A stretch of DNA of 64,000 nt, taken from Hemerocallis citrina. Taxonomy: Eukaryota > Streptophyta > Magnoliopsida > Asparagales > Asphodelaceae. The position numbers and the translations under genes were made by a program. The notes under the pieces were generated by a model that searched no databases, was not told where the DNA came from, and worked only from the letters and a program-made list of their open reading frames with translations. Numbering within the stretch: the first letter of the stretch is position 1; every line of letters starts with the position of its first letter. Location of the stretch: contig CM030368.1 of the NCBI GenBank assembly GCA_017893485.1, positions 176,634,504 through 176,698,503 on the forward strand, in the 5' to 3' direction. This document shows, one piece after another, positions 46,901-55,887 of this stretch.

Positions 46901-47295
46901 ATTCTTTAAGAAATTTGCGAAGTAAACCAAATCTATTAAAACAAAAAGTAAAATTTTTACCTCTGAGTTGGCTAGCCATCATGCTCAGCCCAAAAATTCA
47001 AAAATCTGGAGTTTTCACTTCAAGTGGTAATTTTGCACAAAAGCCCATCTTTTGTAATATTTGCAAATATGCCAAATAAATATTAGAAAAATTCAGAAAC
47101 TTCATAATAATACCTACTAATAAATATTAGGTTTCCCAAAAATAATTTCTGTCTTTGAACTTCCCAAGGAATTATTTGCACGTGTTTTGCAGTGTGAAAA
47201 GATAAATTTCAAAAAAATATTTATTAAATCATCAAAAAATATTTTAATTCATTTATTAATCTCAAAAACATTATTTAAAAATCTAGGGTGTTACA
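43978..47295 (-). mobile_element. 3' LTR of minus-strand element E4, 3318 bp
   Basis: On the plus strand it begins TGTAGCGCCCC and ends CTAGGGTGTTACA; on the minus strand this is TGTAACACC...GGGGCGCTACA. The same family starts again at 62933. The left flank is TGAAG (43973-43977), the expected E4 target repeat. A TATA-like TATTAAAAGG lies near 46665-46675 (minus). It contains four GTCGAC-type motifs (45525-45650) and a ~50-bp direct repeat with CCCGTGAATAGRCC (44770, 44820). Confidence 0.88.
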
Positions 47296-47310
47296 TCACT
47301 CTCTCCTTAG
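47296..47310 (-). promoter_or_regulatory. polypurine tract of E4
   Basis: On the minus strand CTAAGGAGAGAGTGA directly precedes the 3' LTR start TGTAACACC. Confidence 0.8.
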
Positions 47311-47464
47311 AATAGTTCTGTCATGAGAACTACTACTAATAGGCACCAAACAAAATAAGCAAAAGAAAATGCAATCACATAAATGGAAATATAGTTTAAA
47401 GAATACAATCACACAAGATAATGTAATTTAATAAAAGAAATACAATTCAATGAAAAGAATACAA
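47311..47464 (-). other. E4 3' untranslated spacer
   Basis: About 150 bp between the pol stop codon and the polypurine tract on the minus strand, A-rich on the plus strand. Nothing else seen. Confidence 0.6.
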
Positions 47465-47758
47465 TCATACAAAAAGCTCAGGAAAATCCTTCTGCATGCG
47501 ATCCTCTGGCTCCCAAGTAGCTTTCTCAAACTGCTGGTTCCTCCACAATACCTTGACCATAGGTATCACCTTATTCCTCAACACTTTTTCCCTATGATCA
47601 ACAATCTCTACAGGCTGCTCCTTGTAACTCAAGTTCAGCTGTGACCTTCAGGCACTTCCACCAACTAATGATTCTGATCCGGCACATACCTCCTTAATAT
47701 TGACACATGGAACACATCATGCACCTGTGCCAATTCCTCCGGTAGCTCCAACTTATAT
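47465..47758 (-). pseudogene. E4 integrase end with chromodomain-like tail
   Basis: On the minus strand the text opens Y-K-L-E-L-P-E-E-L-A-Q-V-H-D-V-F-H-V-S. It continues Y-K-E-Q-P-V-E-I-V-D, V-L-R-N-K-V-I-P-M-V-K-V-L-W-R-N, A-T-W-E-P-E-D-R-M and ends F-P-E-L-F-V before TGA at 47465-47467. This is the chromodomain-like tail of Tekay-type elements. One stop and a frameshift lie in the middle. The first residues connect in frame, across the E5 insertion and its TATAT repeat, with G-K-T-A-Y at 58749. Confidence 0.88.
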
Positions 47759-50647
47759 TGTAATACCCCGATTTTTTCTTAATACTTAAAGATTATTTAT
47801 TTATTTTTGGTGTGCTGTATAGCATGTTGATTATTATTTCTCCACATGATGAATAAAGTATATTGTTTCCTATAAAGTATTTTCTTTAAAGCCCAAATGT
47901 TGATTTGTTTATTTTCTCTTTTAAAATATTTTGGCCCAAATGAACTTAAGCCCGTAAACTTACCCTTTTATTTATTTAATTCCTACAACTTGTATAGGTA
48001 GCATCTTTTCTTTATTTTTTCCGGGTATGGTGTACAATTTTGTAGTGGGGTTTTGTGTGTACACGTGCACTCCATGTACACGTGCACAAGGCACAAAGCT
48101 TGGCCGGATTGTGGAGTAATGGACTAGGGTCATGGGTGGTTACTTTTGAGGTGTGGGTAGTTTCTCAAACTCCCGATTGGATCTCAGCCCTTGATTTTCC
48201 AACTCCCTAATGTATCTTAACCCTCCATTCTATTTATCTCCTAGTATAAATATCCCTCCTATTTCCCTATCTCTTTTACACTAAGATTTTCTAAGATTAC
48301 TTTAAGAGGGTTATTTGTGAGTTGGTGTGTGGGAGCTTTTCTGTGGAGACAAGCAGCATTTCTGAGGAGCTCAGTGTGGAACAAAGGAGCAAGGAGTGCA
48401 GTACCGTGTTGAAGAGCTTTGCGGGATTACGTTTATTTCTTCATATAAGGTGGGTGTTTCTCAGGACTTCTAATGTAGGAATGATACTATAATTGTTATG
48501 ATTGATACCATGTTATAGAAAGTGAATTGAATGCAGTAGAAATTGCTTGAACATACTATTAATATTGAGAACGAGACTGTCGGTACAGTCGACTGGCATG
48601 TGAACCAACCGACTGGTACGAGACACTATTTTTATAATGTGCTGATAAACATGTGTGTGAATAGACATGATGGTGTGATTATTAAATGTATATTTTCCCT
48701 ATGACACATATGATGGAGGGAAGGTAAATGAATGAAAAGAACTAATGGTGATTAATAACTTAGAATTGTCGGGGCAGTCGACTGATGTCGTGTTAAGTCG
48801 ACTGGTGCTCCAATCTGATTATGACTGTTTGGAAATTCCATGAACTAAGATATTCTATTTATGTAGACCTAGTATGATGACTTGGGATTCATATCTTCAT
48901 GGTCGTAAGAAAGTGTGAGCAATGTGAATGCATGTTTTAAAGTATTTTTCTCTAAAGAAAAGAGCATGTTCGTAACTTGAAAATTCATGTTGTAATGTTA
49001 CCAAACGATAAGAGACTCTGTCTAGGAAACATGAATTTATGTATACTGGTAATTGACATCATGATGCGAGTGCATGTAAGAACTGTAGATGATCTCCTTA
49101 AATTGAAAATGGATCTGTCCAGTCGACCGAATGCGTGTAGCAAGTCGACTAATCTGGACATAGAATTGTGCTGTTGAAATCTCCAGGACAGACGACTGAT
49201 GGATGAACAGTCGACTGTCATGAGGACAATATTGTGAACATGAAAGGTTGCGGGACAGGCGACTGGTTGTGTACAACAGTCGACTACCCCGAGTATTTAT
49301 GAATGATCCTGTATGTGACTGTATGAGTCGACTGGTGTTCTTCCAAGTCGACTGTACAGAGTGGACTTTGATATTTGAATTCAAGTTATTTACTGCTGGT
49401 AATGGTGAACTTTATGATTTAATCGATGGACTCTGGTTATAGCTGTATGAATTATGTGAAATGAAACGTAGATGAGAAAATTGAGAATTAAATGAACATA
49501 TGAGATGTGAAATCATGATAAGAAAGTCTGTGAGACTCTAAAATGATTTATGAGCTGAAGGTGCTCAATTGGATATTGTGAATTTGAAATTGAACGAAAG
49601 AGTAGCTAAGTCTCCCCGGCAGCGAAAGAAAATGATATTGAGAAATAGACCAAGGTTGATCATGTGAAATGAAATGATAAGTCCGGTTGATGGAGAGGCT
49701 AACTCTAGAGCTTGATTTTTATTCATGATTTTAATCAAATTAATACATAGTGTGGAGGTGATGAAGGTGAGAGAAAAACATGAGTATGAGAGCTAGGGTA
49801 CGGTGCGGGTGTGTGAGCCGCAGAATGCATGCTTGATGAGTCAAGACATGGCGCGGGCACAACTCAGTAATGATCGGACTTTAGTCACGCTTGTGGGATG
49901 TTTTGGTGACTGCAAGAGGAGTGTGTTCAGGGAGGAGGCTGAATTGTCGCAGAATGCATGCTTGACGAGTCAAGACATGGCGCGAAATTCTACTCCAGGG
50001 GCCAGGATACATGCTTGTACTCATAGAATCATCTAAGATACTCACTGAAATTACAGAAGTAGAGTAAGTCATGGCGGGGGATTGAACCCTACAAAAATGA
50101 AGAACGAATAAGAGGCTTGCCCTCGAACCTATGTAGAATGGGATGCATAGAATTCGAACAAGTGTGCATTAGTGTCATGTGAAAATTAAATAAATGCATT
50201 AAGGATTAAGTGCACAATCACGACACGACATCATTAAAAGTTCCCTTTTGATTTACATGCTTATTTTGAACAAGTTGTGATTTGTTAAGAAATGAGATTC
50301 ATTATACTGTTTCTGGCATAGAGAGGATGGCCATGTATAATTATCGTCGGTTGAATAAACTGACGTACCCACAGTTTTGTATGCAGGATGAATTACATGT
50401 AAAGAGGAATGGATGCATAAATATCTCATTATGTTGTTGTTCATTTATGTAAATGTTGTATATTTTGCTTCCGCTGTGTAAATTTAAATGTAAGATGTTG
50501 TAACTCTGATGTAAAAAGAAAAGTTTGAATTTTCTTGTAAAATTGTACTCAAAGAAAGTAAAAAGATCCTGTAGAAATCCTCGAATTCAGTGATTTGGGA
50601 TTCGGGGAAATCCTCGAATTCAGTGATTTGGGATTCGGGGCGTTACA
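47759..50647 (+). mobile_element. 5' LTR of E5, 2889 bp
   Basis: Starts TGTAATACCCCG, ends GGGGCGTTACA, and is preceded by TATAT (47754-47758), which recurs after the 3' LTR at 58744-58748. TATA box TATAAATA at 48245-48252. It differs from the 3' LTR by about 29 substitutions counted by eye (about 1%), two 1-bp indels and one 33-bp duplication at its end. It contains six pairs of GTCGAC-like motifs. Confidence 0.96.
50110..50180 (+). repeat. conserved LTR module GGCTTGCC...GATGCATAGAAT in E5
   Basis: A 60-bp block with GGCTTGCC, CCTATGTAG and ATGGGATGCATAGAAT-CGAACAAGTGTGCATTAG. It recurs in the E5 3' LTR (58238-58305), in S1 (21829-21885) and, reversed, in both E4 LTRs (44510-44570 and 63475-63530). 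A weaker form is in E3 (32456-32500). Confidence 0.85.
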
Positions 50648-50650
50648 GAG

Positions 50651-50667
50651 TGGTATCAGAGCCACGC
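50651..50667 (+). promoter_or_regulatory. primer binding site of E5 (initiator tRNA-Met)
   Basis: TGGTATCAGAGCCACGC starts 3 bp after the LTR, the standard plant initiator tRNA-Met complement. Confidence 0.95.
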
Positions 50668-50757
50668 TTTCTACACTTTCACACTTGTACAAATTTATAG
50701 GGAATGACACCCTAGAAGTGGACATTAGAGTGTGTGTTTGAGTCTAGAGATTTAAAT

Positions 50758-50815
50758 GTAAGTGACTTACATTTGTGTTGCTCTATGATTTATGTTTCTT
50801 CCTTTCTATTCTAAG
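50758..50815 (+). other. possible 5' leader intron of E5, 58 bp
   Basis: GTAAGTGAC opens and TTTCTATTCTAAG closes a T-rich stretch directly before the pre-gag ATG. The sites are good but 58 bp is near or below the usual plant minimum, so this is uncertain. Confidence 0.35.
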
Positions 50816-51241
50816 ATGGCTGATCACTTCGACCCTGCTGGAGGCGACGACTGGCATATCATTGAGGAAGAGTACCATCCTGGATAGGCTGATTCTGAGG
50901 ACGAGTTTCACCCTGGGCAAGCAGATTCTGATGATGAGGAGTACCCTGAATCTCGAGAGATCACCCTACCGCCGGATTCATCTGACGATTCTTCTTCCGA
51001 TGAAGAAGAGGGACCAGCTCTGAGAGGCACTGTGGCTTCTCTTCAGAGGCAAGTGGATACCCTGAAGTATAGAGTTGGAGTTTTGGAGGCTCAGCTGGAA
51101 AAGCGGAATGCCGACTATTCTGTTCTTAGCCATCGGATTTGGGAACTTGAAAAGAAAAAGAACCTGACTGATGTGCTGAAAGATGAGGTGGATGAACTAC
51201 GGGATGAAATTCGAGCAGCGAAGAGGACCCATAGGGATTAG
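50816..51241 (+). pseudogene. pre-gag coiled-coil frame of E5, 142 codons, one stop
   Basis: From ATG 50816 the frame encodes an acidic first half (runs of D and E, with a twice-repeated H-P-G-Q-A-D-S-like unit) and then a coiled coil from about residue 70 to 135 (V-A-S-L-Q-R-Q-V-D-T-L-K, V-L-E-A-Q-L-E-K, V-D-E-L-R-D-E-I-R). A single TAG at 50885-50887 lies where the repeat expects CAG, so it looks recent. The frame ends at TAG 51239-51241. It lies between primer site and gag. E3 has a frame of identical length at the same place; E4 has none. No known domain. A role in oligomerisation or Gag contact is inference. Confidence 0.65.
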
Positions 51242-51385
51242 ATTGTCTTAGTTTCTACTTTCTTCTATTCTGATGTTAAGAAATGTTTTAATTCGAATGT
51301 ATAAACTTTGGAATTCAATGAAATGCAAGTTGGTTTAAAATTCTTGTCTTATACTTCAGATTTAATGGATCTTTTGCATCAGAAT

Positions 51386-52370
51386 ATGTCGAGAAGAGGA
51401 GCTAGGAATGGGGAAGGTTTGGATCTGGAGACCGAGCTTGCAAGGGTCTATCAGACACTTAATGTAGTGGCTCAAAACCAAGCAAGGGGGCCAGCGAATC
51501 CAGTACCCGAGGCGATTAAGCTAGTGGAGTCATTCAAGAGAATGAAACCACCTGTGTTCGAGGAAAAGTCAGACCCAGATGCGGCTGACAACTGGATCCG
51601 TCAAGTGGAAATAATCTTCGAGGTGTTGGAGACACCGGAGGGCAGCAAGGTCAAGTTGGCGACTTTGCAGTTGGAGAAGGATGCGGCTATTTGGTGGCAG
51701 TCGATGAAGAGGACCATGGGCGGCTTATTGCTTGGCTGGGAGGAATTTCTGGAAGAATTCCGCAGCTACTATTTCCCCTCCGACGTCCAGGAGAAGAAGG
51801 CCATGGAGTTTCTGTCACTTCAGCAAGGCAGCATGTCAGTAAGAGAGTATGAGACTAAGTTTACTCAGCTCTCCAGGTATGCTCCAGAACTGGTGATGGA
51901 TGAGGCGAAGAAGGCTCGCAAGTTCGAGCATGGTCTGAGGCCGAGCTTGAGGTCTCGTATGATACCTCTTGGTATCAGGAGATTCGATAAGCTGGTCAAG
52001 AGGGCGGCAGCGACGGAGGCGGATATGGAGCAGTTCCATGTTGCTCAGCACCAGAAGAGCAACTGGCAGTCCGGGAAGAGACCTGCTCAATCGGGGAGTT
52101 TCAAGGGGCAACCGTCTGCACAGAGGTTCAAACCGACAGTGGCGAACGCTATCAGTGTAGCTAGAAGACCTGGAAACGATGTGGGGAGACCTTCTGCAGT
52201 CACTTGCTTCAACTGTGGTGAAGTGGGACATTACCAATCTCGATGTCTTAAACCACGGGCTGGCAATCACAATGTGCCAATACAGCAGACTGGGAATAGG
52301 CCGTACCAGTCAGGGCGAGTATTTGCTTTGACAGAAGCTGATGCTGAGGAGGCGGATCAGGTCATCTCTG
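51386..52370 (+). CDS. E5 gag (exon before the predicted gag-pro intron)
   Basis: I choose ATG 51386 (M-S-R-R-G-A-R) because it matches the gag start position in E3; the frame is open further upstream to 51308. About 328 codons follow without a stop. The retrotransposon gag domain spans about residues 50-200 (V-E-S-F-K-R-M-K-P-P-V-F, N-W-I-R-Q-V-E, W-W-Q-S-M, V-R-E-Y-E-T-K-F-T-Q-L). One CCHC knuckle uses Cys274, Cys277, His282 and Cys287. Without splicing the frame stops at TAG 52388-52390, giving Gag alone; with splicing it joins protease. This is the only undamaged gag in the window. Gag forms the cytoplasmic particle that packages element RNA. Confidence 0.9.
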
Positions 52371-52461
52371 GTACGAGGGCTGATGTTTAGTGTGGTTTTG
52401 TCATTTCTTCTTCCCGTTCATAGTGTGAAACTGTTATGTAATGGTGTATGTTATGTAACAG
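52371..52461 (+). other. predicted gag-pro intron of E5, 91 bp
   Basis: TCTG|GTACGAGG opens and TTATGTAACAG|GC closes a T-rich 91-bp stretch. Removing it restores a glycine codon (phase 1) and puts gag and protease in one frame. Retained, it gives a TAG six codons in. E4 has an intron of 92 bp at the homologous codon with the same ATGTAACAG ending. Confidence 0.75.
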
Positions 52462-52880
52462 GCGAACTCTATCTTAATGGAAAGAAAGCTGTCGTATTGT
52501 TTGATACTGGATCCTCTCATACTTTTGTGTCTCCAAAGTTTGCTAAAGTGTTGGGAGTTGAGCCAAAGATTTTTCCAGGCAAGATCTTAGCAGTAGCTAC
52601 TCCATCAGGGGAAACTTTGACCACTGATCGGTATTATGCTGATTGCGAGATAGTGATTGGGAATCGAATCTTTGGCATTGATCTAATCGAGCTGACTATC
52701 TTGGGAGTCGATGTTATCATTGGCATTGATTGGATGTCGGTGTACAGTGCAAGCATCGAGTGTAAGACCAAGACGGTGACAGTGAAGGCTCCAGGTGGAC
52801 CTGAAGTCACGTTCCAAGGGAAGTTGAAGTGTTCTAGGTTGGTGGCAACTATCCGCAAGGAAGAGACTCCTGTGGAATTG
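52462..52880 (+). pseudogene. E5 protease
   Basis: After the predicted intron the frame reads G-E-L-Y-L-N-G-K-K-A-V-V-L-F-D-T-G-S-S-H, with the catalytic D-T-G intact. It continues V-A-T-P-S-G-E-T-L, D-L-I-E-L, V-I-I-G-I-D-W-M-S and I-E-C-K-T-K. It is a retropepsin-type aspartic protease that would cleave the polyprotein. It is open until TAA 52881-52883, one C-to-T step from CAA, which separates it from RT. Confidence 0.88.
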
Positions 52881-52883
52881 TAA

Positions 52884-54142
52884 GGGATTCCTGTGGTTTG
52901 GGACTATTTGACAGTGTTCTTGGAAGATTTTCCTGGGCTACCTCCGCATCGTGATGTAGAGTTCAGCATCACTGTTCAACCGGGAAGTGCACCCATTTCT
53001 AAGGCACCTTATAGGATGGCTCCAGTGGAACAGGATGAGGTGAAACGGCAAATTGAGGAACTGATGGGAAAAGGCTTTATTCAACCTAGTGCGTCACCTT
53101 GGGGAGCACCAGTGCTTTTGGTAAAGAAGAAGAATGGATCGATGAGGATGTATATCGATTACCGGGAGCTGAATAAGGTCACTGTTTAGAATAAGTATCC
53201 GATTCCTCGAATTGATGACTTGTTCGATCGTCTACAAGAAGCAGCTGTATTCTCCAAAATAGATCTTCGATCAGGATATCACCAAGTGCGAGTGAAAGCT
53301 GAAGATGTGCACAAAACTGCGTTTAGAACTCGGCATGGGCATTACGAATTCTTAGTTATGCCATTCGGAGTGACGAATGCACCCGCAATCTTCATGGACC
53401 TAATGAACAGAGTTCTGAGGCCGTTTATTGATTCTTTCGTCGTGGTGTTTATCGACGATATTCTCGTGTACTCCAAGTCTGAGGAGGAGCACACCGAGCA
53501 TTTGGCAGCAGTTTTGCAGAAGTTGGAAGAGCAGAAGTTGTATGCCAAGTTATCCAAGTGTGATTTCTGGAATCTGAAGTGGCATTCCTAGGTCACATCC
53601 TTTCTAAGGAGGGAGTGGCAACTGACCCTCAGAAGATAGAGGCAGTGAGAGATTGGGCTAGGCCGACTACAGTGAAGGAAGTCAGAAGTTTCCTTGGGAT
53701 GACTGGATACTACAGGAGATTCATTCAAGGTTATGCTCAGATAGCCGTACCGCTTACTGGACTGACCAAGAAGAATGTGAGCTTCAAGTGGACCGAGCAA
53801 TGTGAGGCGAGTTTTCAGGAGTTGAAAGATAGACTGACTACTGCACCTATTTTGGCTTTGCCTAGAGCAGGAGTTGAGTATGATGTTTATAGCGATGCTT
53901 CACATCGGGGGCTTGGTTGTGTCTTAATGCAAGAGGGTAAAGTAATCGCTTATGGGTCTAGGCAACTACGACCGCATGAAAAAAATTATCCGACTCATGA
54001 TCTAGAGCTGGCTGTGATTATCTTTGCTTTGAAGCAATGGAGGCACTATGTGTTCGGTGAGAAGTTGAACATGTACACGGATCACAAGAGCTTGAAGTAT
54101 ATATATCAGCAGAGGGATCTCAATCTGAGGCAGCGGAGATAG
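52884..54142 (+). pseudogene. E5 reverse transcriptase and RNase H, few disruptions
   Basis: RT begins with [19 protein letters not shown] 53187-53189 interrupts the fingers just before [29 protein letters not shown] and the catalytic F-I-D-D box (53448-53459) are intact. One frameshift near 53575 moves to the connection domain [11 protein letters not shown]. RNase H carries [15 protein letters not shown] and Y-T-D-H-K-S-L. A second TAG (54140-54142) replaces tryptophan in R-R-W-L-E-V. Copies cDNA from element RNA primed by tRNA. The copy is nearly intact but cannot give a full polyprotein. Confidence 0.92.
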
Positions 54143-55773
54143 TTGGAAGTGCTCGAGGATATGCGACCTGAGATCAAGTATCATCCTGGAAAGGCTAATG
54201 TTGTTGCTGATGCAGTTAGTCGCAAGAGCAGTTTGGCCAGTTTGATTACGACTCAGAGGCATCTGATTGAGGAGTTGGATCGAGCAGGTATTGAGGTTGT
54301 CTTGCAAGGATTGGGACCATCTTTATCTCAGTTGAAGCTTCAGCCTACTTTGAATGCAAGGATCATTGCAAGTCAGGAAGTTGATGCTGATATCTTGGAG
54401 ATGAAGGAGCAGGTTGGTGCTGGCAGGTTGCCCGGATTTCAAACCAGGGATGAAGTGCTGTGGTTCGGAGATAGGCTGTGTGTTCCAGATCAGGCAGACC
54501 TGAAAGAGAGTATTCTTCAGGAGGCGCATGCTACTCTTTTGTCAGTGCATCCTGGGAGTACTAAGATGTACAAAGACATCAAACAGTATTTCTGGTGGTC
54601 AGGTTTGAAGCGGGATGTGGCTGAATTTGTCGCGAAGTGTGAGGTTTGTCAGCAAGTCAATGCCGAAAACCAGAGACCCGGAGGTCTATTACAGCCGTTA
54701 CCTATTCCGGAGTGGAAGTGGGGTAACATCAGTATGGATTTCATCACGGGATTACCTAAGAGTTCCAAGGGCAATGATGCGATTTGGGTTATAGTCGATC
54801 GACTAACCAAGTCCGCTCACTTTTTGGCAATGAAACTCACTGCTTCGATGGACAAGTTGGCTGAGATGTATGTTGGTGAGATTGTCCGACTTCATGGTGT
54901 TCCCTCGACTATTGTGTCTGATCGAGATGCGCGGTTTACTTCGCATTTCTGGAGGAGTCTTCGGCAGCTTTGGGTACCAAAACAGATTTCAGCACTGCTT
55001 TTCATCCGCAAACCGATGGGCAGACCGAGAGAGTCAATCGTATTCTTGAGGATATGCTTCGGTGTTGTATACTAGACTTTGGAGGCAGTTGGAAAAGGCA
55101 TTTACCTTTGGTAGAGTTTGCCTACAACAACAGTTTTCAGGCTAGCATCGGGATGGCGCCGTATGAAGCTTTGTATGGCAGGAAGTGCAGGACTCCTGTT
55201 TGTTGGTATGAGGTTGGGGAGCGTCAGTTGTTTGGTCCTGAGCTTGTACAGCTAACTTCTGAGAAGATTGATCTGATCAGGAAAAGGTTGGTGGAAGCTC
55301 AGAGCAAGCAGAAAAGCTATGCAGACAACCGGAGAAGGGACCTTGAGTTTGAGGTTGGTGACTTCGTCTTTCTGAAGGTATCACCCAGTAAAGGTGTGGT
55401 TCGATTTGGCAAAGGCGGGGAGTTAGCCCCGAGATTTATAGGCCCGTATAAGATATTGAAAAGGATCGGGAAAACTGCTTACCGGCTTGATTTACCGGAG
55501 GAGTTGTCTCAGGTGCACAATGTCTTTCATGTGTCTATGTTGAGAAGTTATATTCCAGACCCGAGTCATCATTTGCTTGAAGTGCCGGAAGGTTTGCAGT
55601 TAGACCTGAATTACATCGAGACTCCTGTTGAGATTGTTGACCGTAGGGAGAAAGTCTTGAGGAATAAGACGATACCGATGGTCAAGGTAGTCTGGAGAAA
55701 CCACTTGGTTGAAGAGGCTACTTAGGAATCTGAGGAGAAGATGTTGAAGGACTATCCTGAGCTTTTTGCTTGA
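54143..55773 (+). pseudogene. E5 integrase with chromodomain-like tail
   Basis: The zinc region (H-A-T-L-L-S-V-H-P-G-S-T-K-M-Y ... C-E-V-C-Q-Q) is followed by the catalytic core: S-M-D-F-I-T-G-L-P (Asp 1) and V-S-D-R-D-A-R-F (Asp 2). After a frameshift near 54965 comes Q-T-D-G-Q-T-E-R-V-N-R-I-L-E-D with the catalytic glutamate. The C-terminus has G-P-Y-K-I-L-K-R-I-G-K-T-A-Y-R and Q-V-H-N-V-F-H-V-S-M-L. It ends M-V-K-V-V-W-R-N-H-L-V-E-E-A-T before TAG 55723-55725 (for tryptophan) and S-E-E-K-M-L-K-D-Y-P-E-L-F-A. This is the Tekay/Del chromodomain-like tail, which in chromoviruses is thought to guide integration to chromatin. Confidence 0.92.
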
Positions 55774-55870
55774 TTGTCTTTGTTTGATTGTATCTTTGTA
55801 TCCTTGTATCTCTTGTTGTTGTGGTGTTTTCTGTTTCTCGCTCTTGGCTGTAGTTCCGGGGACGGAACTA

Positions 55871-55887
55871 TTCTAAGGAGGGAGTGA
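55871..55887 (+). promoter_or_regulatory. polypurine tract of E5
   Basis: TTCTAAGGAGGGAGTGA directly precedes the 3' LTR start and matches E4's tract at nearly every base. Confidence 0.9.

Noticed and set aside
48977..49384. Open frames inside the E5 LTRs (also 57106-57513)
   Set aside because: They lie in a non-coding LTR, overlap on both strands, and differ between LTR copies without codon preference.
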